Shown piece after piece: positions 1 through 8,888 of a stretch of 64,000 nucleotides of DNA (its first letter is position 1; every line of letters begins with the position of its first letter). A program made the position numbers and the translations under genes. Source of the stretch: DSOI01 sp041394885 (lineage in GTDB: Bacteria; Acidobacteriota; Terriglobia; Bryobacterales; Bryobacteraceae); contig JAWKHI010000041.1 of NCBI GenBank assembly GCA_041394885.1, forward strand, positions 6,018-70,017, in the 5' to 3' direction. The notes beneath the pieces are model-generated. The model made no database searches and was not told the origin of the DNA. It was given only the letters and a program-made list of their open reading frames with translations.

Positions 1-1563
1 CAACGTCATGGGTAGCGCGATGAGAAACATGCAGCCTTGGCCCGGCCGGCTGTCGACTCGTATCCGCCCGCCCAGAGCCTCCACGTTGCGCCGCACCACA
101 TCGAGCCCCACACCCCGGCCCGACAAGCCGGTCACCGTGCCGGCGGTGGAAAAACCAGGCTCGAACAACAGGGCCCGCGCCTGCTCGGGGCTCAGGTCCG
201 CTTCGGGCGGAATCATCCCGCGCTCGACCGCCCGCTGTTTCACCCGATCGACATCGATCCCACGGCCGTCGTCGGACACTTCGATGTGCACGCTGCCGCC
301 GCGATGAAAGGCAGCCAGGCGCACCCGTCCCACCGCCGGCTTTCCGGCCTCGCGCCGCCTCTCGGCGGACTCGATGCCGTGATCGACCGCATTGCGCACC
401 AGGTGCGTGAGCGGGTCCGCGATCTTCTCGATCAAACCCCGGTCGATTTCAGTGTCGGCGCCATCGATTTCCAGATCCACCGTCTTTCCCGTTGCCGCCG
501 CCAGATCCCGAACCAGCCTCGGGAAGCGGCCGAACACCGTGGATGCCGACAACATGCGGATCCCCATCACCCGCTCCTGTATCTCCCGCGTGTGCCGGCC
601 GAGCACCGCCATGGCCTCGCGCAACTCCTCCATACGCCCGGAAGAACACACATGCCCGGACGAAAATCCGTCCAGAATCGACATGGCCATCGCCTGCGCA
701 ATGACCAACTCCCCGGCGAGGTTGATCAGTTTGTCGGCCTTATCGGTATCGACGCGAATGGATCCGGAGCGCCGGCGCGGCGCGCCGGCCGCTGTTGCCG
801 GCGGTGTGGGCGCGGGCGCGGGGATCTCTGCCCCCGGGAGTTGCTCCCCTGCGAACTTCTCCCCCGCGGGCTCGCCAACCGTCACCGCAATGGCAATCTG
901 GGCGGCGCCGGCCGCGAGACCGAACACTTCCTCGATCCCCGCCCGGCTACCCTCGAACTCGATCTCCCAGGCGAGATAGCAGACCTCGGGATCGAGCGCC
1001 TCGAGCGCCGGCAGGCGGCTCGAGTCGGCGCGTACCGCCACCACCCGGCCTGCCTGCTCGAGATCGCGCAGAAACAGCAGCGGGTCGAGGCCGTTCCGCA
1101 TGAAATCGGGCGCCGGCGCGAACCGGATCCGGTGAAGCCCTCCGCTGGCGGCTGACGCTTCGCCGCCCGCGCCCGCAAGCTCGGACAGGCGCTGCGCCAA
1201 CTCCCGCGCGCCCTCGGCCGGCGGCGAGCCCGGGGCCTCCCGTTCGGCTTCGAGCAATTGCCCAAGCGCGGCCGATGCCTCCACCAGCGCGGCGGTAACG
1301 GCCGGCTCCAACGCCACCCTCCGGTCCCGAAGGCGGTCGAGCAGGGTCTCGAGCGAGTGCGTGAACCCGGCAATGGCATCGAGGCCGAGCATCCCGGCGT
1401 TTCCCTTGATCGAATGGGCAGCGCGAAAAATCGAGTGAAGCAGACCGGGATCTCCGGCGCACCCCATCCGCTCGAGCGCCAGCACACCCCGGTCGAGCTC
1501 GGCCGCCAACTCGGCCGCCTCGGCGAAGAAGGTATCGCGAAACCGGCTGAAATCGATTTCCAT
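1..1563 (-). CDS. cheA: Chemotaxis histidine kinase CheA (3' end outside window)
   Basis: Cytoplasmic sensor kinase that autophosphorylates and passes phosphate to CheY; 521 codons lie in the window and the C-terminal CheW-like domain is beyond base 1. The N-terminal HPt domain shows AAHSIKG with the phospho-accepting His at residue 50. A central variable domain is followed by the dimerisation helix (AGELVIAQAM), the N box (HLVRNAVDHGIE), a DDGRGID G1 box and a GRGVGLDVV G2 box. The ATG at 1561-1563 starts 8 bp after the cheY stop, so the two are almost certainly co-transcribed. Family assignment is firm; which chemosensory system it serves cannot be told without the genes beyond the edge. 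Confidence 0.95.
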   Translation of the reverse strand, partial: MEIDFSRFRDTFFAEAAELAAELDRGVLALERMGCAGDPGLLHSIFRAAHSIKGNAGMLGLDAIAGFTHSLETLLDRLRDRRVALEPAVTAALVEASAALGQLLEAEREAPGSPPAEGARELAQRLSELAGAGGEASAASGGLHRIRFAPAPDFMRNGLDPLLFLRDLEQAGRVVAVRADSSRLPALEALDPEVCYLAWEIEFEGSRAGIEEVFGLAAGAAQIAIAVTVGEPAGEKFAGEQLPGAEIPAPAPTPPATAAGAPRRRSGSIRVDTDKADKLINLAGELVIAQAMAMSILDGFSSGHVCSSGRMEELREAMAVLGRHTREIQERVMGIRMLSASTVFGRFPRLVRDLAAATGKTVDLEIDGADTEIDRGLIEKIADPLTHLVRNAVDHGIESAERRREAGKPAVGRVRLAAFHRGGSVHIEVSDDGRGIDVDRVKQRAVERGMIPPEADLSPEQARALLFEPGFSTAGTVTGLSGRGVGLDVVRRNVEALGGRIRVDSRPGQGCMFLIALPMTL

Positions 1564-1571
1564 CGCTCGAT

Positions 1572-1958
1572 TTATGGCAGAATCTTTCGCACGACTTCGA
1601 GCAGCCGTTCCGGCTTGAATGGCTTCACGAGCCATCCGGTGGCGCCCGCGGCGCGCCCCTCCTCCACCTTCGCGCTCGTGCTCTCAGTGGTGAGCATCAG
1701 GACCGGAGTGAAGCGGTGGCCCGGCAGCGAGCGTACTCGGCGCACGAAGGTCAGCCCGTCCATTTCCGGCATGTTCACGTCGGCGACGATAAGATCCGCC
1801 GTTGCTTCCCGCAGCAACTGCAGACCCTCTACGCCGTTGCCGCCTTCGGCCACTTCGAACCCCCACGAATTCAGAGCGAATGTCAACATGCGGCGCATGG
1901 CGATCGAATCGTCCACCACCAGCGCGCGACGGTTATGTGCCGTGGTAGCTGGGGTCAT
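1572..1958 (-). CDS. cheY: CheY-like single-domain response regulator
   Basis: A 128-residue receiver domain with no output domain. It has the acidic pair DD at residues 16-17, the phospho-acceptor Asp60 in VADVNMPEMDG, the conserved Thr in LTTES and the Lys in LVKPF, so it should be phosphorylated by the adjacent CheA and act by protein contact. Its ATG overlaps the stop of the upstream STAS gene (ATGA), and cheA follows after 8 bp. This fits a STAS-cheY-cheA operon. A role in motility or in another CheA-controlled output cannot be distinguished here. Confidence 0.95.
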   Translation of the reverse strand: MTPATTAHNRRALVVDDSIAMRRMLTFALNSWGFEVAEGGNGVEGLQLLREATADLIVADVNMPEMDGLTFVRRVRSLPGHRFTPVLMLTTESTSAKVEEGRAAGATGWLVKPFKPERLLEVVRKILP

Positions 1959-2356
1959 TGCCTGGGGCCTCCCTCATGGGGCCTGGGGCTTCCATTCTGG
2001 AGCCTGGGGCCTCCCTCATGGGACCTGGCGTCTGGCGCAAAAGGAACCGCGTGATCGATCCAGTGACCGAAGCCGGCCCGCTCGATGGTGATTCGCGCGG
2101 CCTCGCTCACCGGACCGGTCCGGAACACGCCGCCGCGCGAGGCCACCCCGGCCGCGGCCGCCGCAAGCAATTGCACTCCGGCGGCGTCGATCCGGGTGAC
2201 CTCTCCCAGGTCAGCCGTCACGTCGCCGCCGGCGCATGCGGCCAGTAAGACGTCCCGTAGCCCCGCCGCCGAGGCGATCGTCAAGTCCCCGGAGAGCGCC
2301 GCCGTGCACCTGGGAGGATCTGGAGAGGAGAATAACGCTGTCATCACGATTCTCAT
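1955..2356 (-). CDS. STAS domain protein of the chemotaxis operon
   Basis: About 133 residues. The N-terminal 100 resemble the STAS/anti-sigma-antagonist fold (LSGDLTIASAAGLRDVLL, then VTRIDAAGVQLLAAA). The position usually holding the phosphorylated Ser in SpoIIAA proteins is Ala in this sequence, so phospho-switching is doubtful. Small STAS proteins lacking that Ser are common next to CheA genes. The last 23 residues are an odd heptad tail rich in Gly, Pro and Arg, encoded by a 21-bp tandem repeat. The ATG at 2356 was chosen over a longer N-terminal extension that has no STAS similarity; ATG 2344 is also possible. The stop overlaps the cheY start. Confidence 0.8.
   Translation of the reverse strand: MRIVMTALFSSPDPPRCTAALSGDLTIASAAGLRDVLLAACAGGDVTADLGEVTRIDAAGVQLLAAAAAGVASRGGVFRTGPVSEAARITIERAGFGHWIDHAVPFAPDARSHEGGPRLQNGSPRPHEGGPRQ
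1960..2022. repeat. Three-copy 21-bp tandem repeat inside the STAS gene
   Basis: Units lie at 1960-1980, 1981-2001 and 2002-2022. Units one and three are identical and unit two differs at a few positions. The period is a multiple of three, so each copy adds seven residues of the form xHEGGPR / xQNGSPR to the C-terminus of the STAS protein just before the overlapping cheY start. Confidence 0.9.
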
Positions 2357-2372
2357 CGGACGGGGCCGCGAA

Positions 2373-2404
2373 CTGTTTTTCTTCAAATCGACGTTAATTT
2401 TCTC
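2373..2404. promoter_or_regulatory. AT-rich spacer between divergent genes, candidate promoter region
   Basis: The 85-bp gap between the divergent STAS gene (start 2356) and the plus-strand gene at 2442 contains the only AT-rich stretch nearby, with runs of T and a TTAATTTT block. It is the natural place for divergent promoters. No convincing -35/-10 pair was found, so this is positional inference. Confidence 0.3.
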
Positions 2405-2441
2405 CGGCCGCGGCCACCCCCCGAACCGATGAGAAATGTGA

Positions 2442-3185
2442 ATGAAGCCCGCCTCGCTCGAACTAGCGCGTCTGGGGGAATGGGTCGAATTACTACGGCT
2501 GAAGAAAGCCGATCTCATCGCGATTCCCGCCGACCTGGAGGAGCCGATGCTCGAACTGAGCTCACTGCTCGATGTCCTCCAGGACGCCTCGATCGGGGTC
2601 TACCTGCGGCCGCATGCGCGCGCCGGATTGTTGCACCACCTGGTTGGAGCCGTACAGGCCGAGGACGTGTGCGCGCAGCGCATCCAACACGCCCTGTCCA
2701 TTTTCGAACTTGCGCTCGAGACCGTTGCCGAGCCAGTCGATGCGCCGATGGCGGCCACTCTCGTCGCTCTGTGCGCGGCGCTGTTGCGGGCCGCTCACGA
2801 AGAGCTCAACAGCGATTTGCTGCCGGTGGAGCATCTTGCCGCCGACATCGACGACCTGCTGCGCCGCCGCTCGCCCTCGTCGCACTCGGTTTGGACGGTG
2901 GGAACTCCCCTGAGGCTGATTCGGCGCTACGGGGAGAGGCTGGCCGGAACCGCGCACATCCTGGACCAGGTTGGCGCCATGCTCGAATCCATCGCCAACG
3001 GAAGTCCTCTGTCGGGCCGCCAAATCGCCCGGATCGAAGAGGCAGCCAGCGTGTACTCCATGTCCTCCGAACGCCTGCTTCACCGGTCCGTGCTGGCGAT
3101 GGCCAAACGCGCCGAAGGCGTCACGGTTCCAGCGCGGGACCCCTGCGAGGATGACCTTCAGGCAGGGGAAGCGGTGCTGTTTTGA
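2442..3185 (+). CDS. Uncharacterised helical protein divergent from chemotaxis operon
   Basis: A 247-residue protein I do not recognise. It is rich in Leu, Ala and Glu, looks mostly helical and has no signal peptide or membrane segment, so it is probably cytoplasmic. No catalytic or metal-binding motif stands out. It is transcribed away from the STAS-cheY-cheA operon across a short shared upstream region, which hints at a link to that signalling system but does not prove one. The ATG at 2442 has no strong ribosome-binding site; the stop at 3185 is 12 bp before the convergent DUF1552 gene. Confidence 0.6.
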   Translation: MKPASLELARLGEWVELLRLKKADLIAIPADLEEPMLELSSLLDVLQDASIGVYLRPHARAGLLHHLVGAVQAEDVCAQRIQHALSIFELALETVAEPVDAPMAATLVALCAALLRAAHEELNSDLLPVEHLAADIDDLLRRRSPSSHSVWTVGTPLRLIRRYGERLAGTAHILDQVGAMLESIANGSPLSGRQIARIEEAASVYSMSSERLLHRSVLAMAKRAEGVTVPARDPCEDDLQAGEAVLF

Positions 3186-3197
3186 AGCTGCGCCGAG

Positions 3198-4490
3198 TCA
3201 GACGATATCGCTGAGTTTTCGATTCGCCGTCGGGAAGGATCCGATGGATGCGCCGAGCACTTCGTCGGCCACAGTCAGATACAGATCGCCGAGCGATCCG
3301 GTGGTGCGGGTATGGACGCCCGTCTTCATGCCACCGGCGTGCCCGGCCAGAAGAACGGCGAGGTTGTTGTTTTTATGGGTATTGGCTTCCGCGTGCTCGT
3401 GCACGAATACGAGCGCTGTATTGTCGAGCAGATTCCCGGCGCCTTCCGCAGTGGCCCGGAGTTTGCCAACCAGATAGGCGAACTCTTCCACATGCCACCG
3501 GCAGATGTCCCGCAGAATTCGCATTCCGCGCGGAGTTTCCACCTGTCCGTGCGTGTATTCGTGATGCCGCTGGGCGGTGTGGCCCAGCCACGGGAAACGG
3601 GCGAGACCTTGGCACTTGGTGAGCATATAGGAGGCCACGCGGGTCTGCCCGGAGGCGAGCGCGTGGACGAGCAGGTCACTTTGCAGTTTGGCGATCCGCG
3701 GCCAGTCCCGCATGTCTCCGCCCTCGGGCGGTTGCTCCACCACGGTGCGGTACTCCGGCGGGAGGCTGGCGATCGATTTTTCCAGATCCCGGATCGACCC
3801 GAGGTACTCCTCGAGACGATGCTGGTCAGCCCGCCCGAGCCGCCCCCGCGCCGCGCGGGCCTCCTCCCCGATCGTGTCGAGAATGCTCTTCTTGCGCTCG
3901 ATCCAGGCCGGTTCACGAACGCCGAACAAGCGATCGAACAACTGGTGCGGGAGCATTTCCGGCGGCAGCGGACGGTCCCGGTCCGCCCAACTCATGTTCC
4001 TCTGGATGGCCTCCCCGAACGACTCTTGCGAGACGCCGATCTGCAGTGACCGGAATCGCGTGTCTCCGCCGAGATTGCGCGCCACCACCTGATCGAAAGA
4101 CGGACCGCCCGCCCCGCGTCCGGTGTAGGGCGTCGCGCTCACCACCGCGCTCATCGACGGATAGTGGCTGTTGCCCGGCTGCGGCACCCGCGCGGCCGGC
4201 GAATCCAGCCCGGTCACCAGGTGGATGTCATTGCGGAACGGCGCCAGTGGATTCAGACAGGGCGTGAACGCGAATCCCTCTCCGGTCTCGCGCGGCACCC
4301 AATACTTTTCCGGGATGCCGTTGCCGTTGAACCAGAACACCAGCCGCTTGGGAATCGCCTCGGCCGCATAGGCGGTGCCCGACGGGTTGAACATCGCCTC
4401 CAGCGGCGGCAGCGCAATGGTGGCTCCCGCGCCCCGCAGCAGCGTCCGCCGCGAAATTGCCGTCCCTCGATCGGTATTGCGTGTCTTCAC
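3198..4490 (-). CDS. DUF1552 secreted protein with Tat signal
   Basis: A 430-residue member of the DUF1552 family, which is frequent in Planctomycetes, Verrucomicrobia and Acidobacteria and whose biochemical role is not established. The N-terminus has a twin-arginine type signal (SRRTLLRGAGATIALPPLEA), so export in folded form is expected. Characteristic stretches include FWFNGNGIPEKYWVP near residue 52 and the C-terminal FVHEHAEANTHKNNN segment. The start is GTG at 4488-4490, overlapping the stop of the upstream DUF1592-type gene (GTGA), so the two are translationally coupled and probably function as one exported pair. Confidence 0.92.
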   Translation of the reverse strand: MKTRNTDRGTAISRRTLLRGAGATIALPPLEAMFNPSGTAYAAEAIPKRLVFWFNGNGIPEKYWVPRETGEGFAFTPCLNPLAPFRNDIHLVTGLDSPAARVPQPGNSHYPSMSAVVSATPYTGRGAGGPSFDQVVARNLGGDTRFRSLQIGVSQESFGEAIQRNMSWADRDRPLPPEMLPHQLFDRLFGVREPAWIERKKSILDTIGEEARAARGRLGRADQHRLEEYLGSIRDLEKSIASLPPEYRTVVEQPPEGGDMRDWPRIAKLQSDLLVHALASGQTRVASYMLTKCQGLARFPWLGHTAQRHHEYTHGQVETPRGMRILRDICRWHVEEFAYLVGKLRATAEGAGNLLDNTALVFVHEHAEANTHKNNNLAVLLAGHAGGMKTGVHTRTTGSLGDLYLTVADEVLGASIGSFPTANRKLSDIV

Positions 4491-6337
4491 CGGAATGTCT
4501 CCGAAGTGGCTATCGCCATTATAAGTTCCCGGAACCGGAAGCGCGAGTCACGGAAGCGCGCCAGCGCCGCGTCAATCACCGGGGCATCTTCGGCCGTCTC
4601 GGCGCGGCCGGTGGCGTAGCGGAACAATTGCTTCACCACGCACCGCTGGCAGGCAGGCTCCCGCGCCAGGATCGCGCCCAGTTCCCGCGGCGATGCAAAC
4701 TCGCTCCCGGCCACGCCGCGGAGAAAGCCTTTCGCCTCGATTGGCAATTCGTACTCTGTGGGCTTGGTTTTCCTCCGTGTCTTCATTTCGTCGAAGGTGG
4801 GATAGATCACCACCTTTTCCGCTTCCCGATACTTGCCGATCGCGTCGAAGTGCTCGAGCCCGAAGCCGATCGGGTCCACCAGCGAATGGCAGCCCGCGCA
4901 CACCGGGTTGGTGAGGTGCTGGGAGAGCCTCTCTCGCGTGGAGGCCGGCTTTTCGTCGGTCACCACCGGTAGCGCCGCATTCAAGCCCGGCGGCGGAGGC
5001 GGCACCTGCTGGCAGAGAAAATGTTCTCGGATGAAGATGCCCCGTTCGGTGGGCGAGGTGTCCACGGGCTTGCTCGTGATGGCAAGAAACAAGGGCTGAC
5101 CGAGGATGCCCGCGCGGCGTGAATCGGCGGCCAGATCCACGCGCGCCCAGGGTTCGGCCGGCGGCGGCAGTTCATAGATCCGCGCCAGGTCCGGACCCAG
5201 AAACGTCCACGCGCCGGAGAAGAACTCGGTGAAGTCACGGTCTTCCCACACCAGCGCCGAAAAAAAACGCGTCGACTCTTCGATCATCGCGTTCACCAGT
5301 TCCGTGGTGAACTCCGGATACCGGCGGCGATCGCGAATGGCGCCCCGCAGCCGGTCAAAACGCATCCACTGCGCGAAGAACTCATTGAGGGCCGGTTTGG
5401 CGCGCGGGTCCGCCAGCAGACGCCGCGCCTGGCTCTCGATGTCGGCCTGGCGCGCCAACTGTCCGGCCGCGGCGGCCCGTAGCAGCTCCGCATCGGGCAT
5501 CGTGTCCCAAAGAAAATAAGAGAGCCGGCTTGCGAGCGCATAGGCGCCCGGTTCGAGGTGAAACAGAAAATTCGGCGATTGCAGCATCGCCTCGGCCACC
5601 AGTTCGGCGCCGCCCTGACGAAACAGCGCCCGGTAGCGGCTGAGTTCGCCGGTCTCCAGGGGGCGTCGAAACGCGCGCAGCGCGAACGCCGCGATGCCAT
5701 CCTCGCCCCAATCGAGCCTGCCCCGGCGCGCCGCGTTGCGCGCGATTCGCTCGGCGGCCTTTCCGTAAGCCTCGGCCAGCAGCGGTGACACCGATTGCCC
5801 GTCGGCCTGGTTGGTGAAGCCGTGCACGAAGTCCTCTTTGGGAAACGCGTCGGCGGGCCGCGTCTCGTCGCCCAGCAGGTCCCGCACGGTGTGGTTGTAC
5901 TGGGAGTGGGTGAGGCGGCGCAGGGCGGGCCGCGAAGGACCCAGTTGCGTGGCGGCGGCGGTGATGGCGGAGTCGGGCAGAGTTGCCAAGTGTTCCACCC
6001 ACGCGCGCAGTGTCCGTTCGGCGGCCGATCCGCGTGCGATGCGTTCCCCTCCGCCGTGGGCCACGCGCGCGGTGGGCTTCATCCAAAGCAGCGATTGCCC
6101 GGGGTTGGCGGCGTCGACCAGAGCGCGCAACCGCAACCCGAAGCCGGCGATCTCGGCGGAGGTAGCGCCTTCGCGCGGAAATTGCAGACGGGTGGTGGAG
6201 CCGACGCCGTTGTCGTTGTGGCAGGTTCGGCACAGGGCCGTCTCGAGTACCGGGTAGAGGTCGCGCTCGAAGTCGGGCGCGGCGGCGGAACAAATCCCGG
6301 CGCACAACGCGGCAATCAGGGTCGGGAGCGGCTTCAT
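4487..6337 (-). CDS. DUF1592/DUF1588 cytochrome-like secreted protein
   Basis: A 616-residue exported protein with a cleavable signal peptide (residues about 1-19). A CRTCH haem-c motif near residue 36 resembles the planctomycete cytochrome domain. It continues with DUF1587 (LRRLTHSQYNHTVRDLLGD), DUF1595 (FRRPLETGELSRY), DUF1592 (SRLSYFLWDTMPD), DUF1588 (CAGCHSLVDPIGFGLEHFD, a second CxxCH) and a DUF1585-like C-terminus. These families always travel with DUF1552 proteins, as here. Function is unknown; a periplasmic electron-transfer role is suggested only by the haem motifs. Confidence 0.92.
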   Translation of the reverse strand: MKPLPTLIAALCAGICSAAAPDFERDLYPVLETALCRTCHNDNGVGSTTRLQFPREGATSAEIAGFGLRLRALVDAANPGQSLLWMKPTARVAHGGGERIARGSAAERTLRAWVEHLATLPDSAITAAATQLGPSRPALRRLTHSQYNHTVRDLLGDETRPADAFPKEDFVHGFTNQADGQSVSPLLAEAYGKAAERIARNAARRGRLDWGEDGIAAFALRAFRRPLETGELSRYRALFRQGGAELVAEAMLQSPNFLFHLEPGAYALASRLSYFLWDTMPDAELLRAAAAGQLARQADIESQARRLLADPRAKPALNEFFAQWMRFDRLRGAIRDRRRYPEFTTELVNAMIEESTRFFSALVWEDRDFTEFFSGAWTFLGPDLARIYELPPPAEPWARVDLAADSRRAGILGQPLFLAITSKPVDTSPTERGIFIREHFLCQQVPPPPPGLNAALPVVTDEKPASTRERLSQHLTNPVCAGCHSLVDPIGFGLEHFDAIGKYREAEKVVIYPTFDEMKTRRKTKPTEYELPIEAKGFLRGVAGSEFASPRELGAILAREPACQRCVVKQLFRYATGRAETAEDAPVIDAALARFRDSRFRFRELIMAIATSETFR

Positions 6338-6452
6338 TGCTTGGTTTGAGCCGATTCTATCGCATACTCACTCCCCGGTCGACGCCCGCTCCGGCGCGCG
6401 CATGTTGCCTGTGCACGGCCGGATCCACTGATAGGATGATAGTGTTTCCCGC

Positions 6453-8888
6453 ATGCGTTGCCACTTCGCCGGCCCGTTCGCAGCCTTCGCCCTTTTGTGC
6501 GCGGCTACCGCGCCCGCCCAGGATTCCGCCGTCGAGTTGTTCGAACGGAAGATACGGCCGGCCCTGGCCGCCAATTGCTACGCCTGTCACTCGTCGAAAC
6601 AGAAGGCGCCCATGGGCGGCCTCGTGCTCGACACCAAGGCGGGCCTCCGCAAGGGCGGTGCGTCGGGCAGCGTCATCGACGCCGCCAACCCGGAGCAAAG
6701 CCGGCTGCTCGCCGCCGTCCGCTACACCGATCCCAATTTGCGCATGCCGCCCGCGGGCAAGTTGCCCGACGCCATCGTCGAGGCCTTTGCGCAATGGATC
6801 GCCGCCAGTGCTCCCGACCCGCGGCCCGATGAAGCCGCACCGGCCGCCGCGGCGCCCGCCGGGGTCGACATCGAGAAAGGCCGCCGTTGGTGGGCTTTTC
6901 AGCCCGTGCGCGCCCTGGCCGCGCCGCCGGTGGCCAACACGGCATGGCCCCAAACGAAGATCGATCGCTTTGTTCTGGCCGAACTCGAGCGCAACCGCAT
7001 TGCACCGTCTCCGCCGGCCGACCCGGCGACGCTCATCCAGCGCGCTTCGCTCGATCTGACCGGGCTGCGGCTTTCCTACCAGGAAGTCCAGGCATTTGCC
7101 GCCGACCCATCCGGGCGCGCCTACCGCGCCGCCGTGGAGCGTCTGCTCGCCTCGCCGCACTATGGCGAACGTTGGGGACGCTACTGGCTCGACGTCGCCC
7201 GTTACGCCGAAGACAATCCCACCTCGGAGGCGACCAACGGACCTTATCCCTACGCCTGGCGCTATCGCGACTGGGTAATCGAAGCTTTCAATCGCGACGT
7301 CCCTTACGATCGCTTCGTTACGCTGCAACTGGCCGCGGACCATGCGCCCGGCGCCACCCGCGACGACCTCCGCGCGCTTGGCTACCTGGGCGCGGCGCCC
7401 ACATACCACAAGGACGCGCGCCTTTCCCGCGACGTGATCGAGACGCTCGCCTCCGACGATTGGGATGAACGCGTCGATGCCGTTTCGCGCGGCCTGCTCG
7501 GGCTCACCGTCGCCTGCGCGCGCTGCCACGATCACAAGTTCGATCCCATCCTGGCCAAGGATTACTACTCGCTTGCCAGCGTCTTCGCATCCACGCAGGC
7601 GGTGGAACGGCCGTTGGACGATGTGGACCCGGAGGTCGAACGCCGTTTCCTGTGGATCCAGCAACGCCTCATCCACATCGACTATCTGGCCAAACTGCTG
7701 ACCGGCGAGCCGGGGACCAAGCCCGAAGAGGCGGCGCAGAAGGTGGTTCGCTTCCGCGCCGAAATCGCCAGCCTGAAAGAGGAGATGCAGTTGCTCGCCG
7801 GCGATCGCTACCCGGCGCTCGCCGAGTATGTAGCCCGGTTCGGCGTGGAGCGGAAACGCACCCGGCGCGGCTTCCAGCCCCTGGAACTGCCCTTTGCCAA
7901 TGCCGTCTACGACGCCGGCCTCTGGGTGGACGGCTCCGATCCGGACCTCACCCTGATGGATGTGCGCCCCGGCACGCCGCGCGATCTGCCGATATTCCTG
8001 CGCGGCAACGTCGCCAATCACGGCGAAGCGGCGCCCCGTCGATTTCTGACCGTACTTTCCAAGGGCGACGCCGGGTTCCACGACGGCGCCGGCCGGCTGG
8101 AACTTGCGCAGCGCATTTTCAGCGATGCCGCGCCGCTGGCCGCGCGCGTGTTCGTGAACCGGGTGTGGGCGTGGCACTTCGGCAAGCCGCTTGCCGGGAC
8201 GCTTTCCGACTTCGGCACGCAAGGCGAAAAGCCGACGCACCCGGAACTGCTCGACGATCTCGCCGCCCGCTTCATCGCCAACGGCTGGTCTATCAAGTGG
8301 CTCCATCGCGAGATCATGCTGTCGGCCGCCTACCGCCAATCTAGCCGTCCGCGCGCCGACGCCGAAGGCGCCGATCCCATCAACCGCTGGCTTTGGCGCA
8401 TGAATCCGCGCCGCCTCGACATCGAATCCTGGCGCGATTGCATCCTCGACGCCTCCGGCTCACTGGACCGGAAGCTCTACGGGATTTCCGCCGATCTCGA
8501 CGACGACCCGGAAGACAAGACCCCCAATCTGCGCCGGACCATATATGCCCGCATCAGCCGCGGGCGTCCGCACACCCTCTTCAAGCTCTACGACTTTCCC
8601 GACGCCTCTCAGCACAGTCCGGCGCGTGAACTCACCACCACGCCGCTGCAGCAATTGTTCGTGATGAATAGCGACTTTCTGGAAAAACAATCGGAAGCGC
8701 TTGCCGCCCGGGCCGCGCGCGATGCGGCCGGCGAGGCGTCGCAGGTGAAGGCGCTGTACCGCTATGCCCTGGCCCGCGACCCGAAAGCGGACGAGATCGA
8801 TCTGGCTCTCACCTTTGTCCGGCAAGCGTCGTGGCCGCAATTGGCGCAGGCGCTGCTCGCCACCAACGAAATGATCTTCTGGCCATGA
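6453..8888 (+). CDS. PSCyt1-DUF1549-DUF1553 secreted cytochrome-like protein
   Basis: An 811-residue exported protein. A signal peptide (to about residue 23) precedes a planctomycete cytochrome C domain with CYACH near residue 47. DUF1549 follows (ASPHYGERWGRYWLDVARYA, CARCHDHKFDPI with a second CxxCH) and then DUF1553 (VFVNRVWAWHFGKPL, HREIMLSAAYRQSS). The stop overlaps the start of the next gene (ATGA), and that gene is a DUF1501 protein, the standard partner of this family. The divergent 115-bp region at 6338-6452 separates it from the DUF1592-type gene. The ATG at 6453 is the only start that leaves the signal peptide intact. Confidence 0.93.
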   Translation: MRCHFAGPFAAFALLCAATAPAQDSAVELFERKIRPALAANCYACHSSKQKAPMGGLVLDTKAGLRKGGASGSVIDAANPEQSRLLAAVRYTDPNLRMPPAGKLPDAIVEAFAQWIAASAPDPRPDEAAPAAAAPAGVDIEKGRRWWAFQPVRALAAPPVANTAWPQTKIDRFVLAELERNRIAPSPPADPATLIQRASLDLTGLRLSYQEVQAFAADPSGRAYRAAVERLLASPHYGERWGRYWLDVARYAEDNPTSEATNGPYPYAWRYRDWVIEAFNRDVPYDRFVTLQLAADHAPGATRDDLRALGYLGAAPTYHKDARLSRDVIETLASDDWDERVDAVSRGLLGLTVACARCHDHKFDPILAKDYYSLASVFASTQAVERPLDDVDPEVERRFLWIQQRLIHIDYLAKLLTGEPGTKPEEAAQKVVRFRAEIASLKEEMQLLAGDRYPALAEYVARFGVERKRTRRGFQPLELPFANAVYDAGLWVDGSDPDLTLMDVRPGTPRDLPIFLRGNVANHGEAAPRRFLTVLSKGDAGFHDGAGRLELAQRIFSDAAPLAARVFVNRVWAWHFGKPLAGTLSDFGTQGEKPTHPELLDDLAARFIANGWSIKWLHREIMLSAAYRQSSRPRADAEGADPINRWLWRMNPRRLDIESWRDCILDASGSLDRKLYGISADLDDDPEDKTPNLRRTIYARISRGRPHTLFKLYDFPDASQHSPARELTTTPLQQLFVMNSDFLEKQSEALAARAARDAAGEASQVKALYRYALARDPKADEIDLALTFVRQASWPQLAQALLATNEMIFWP

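Noticed and set aside
6357..8339. 660-codon open frame on the minus strand opposite the DUF1549/DUF1553 gene
   Set aside because: It is the antisense shadow of a well-supported gene in GC-rich DNA. The product lacks family motifs, and the plus-strand protein has clear domains throughout.
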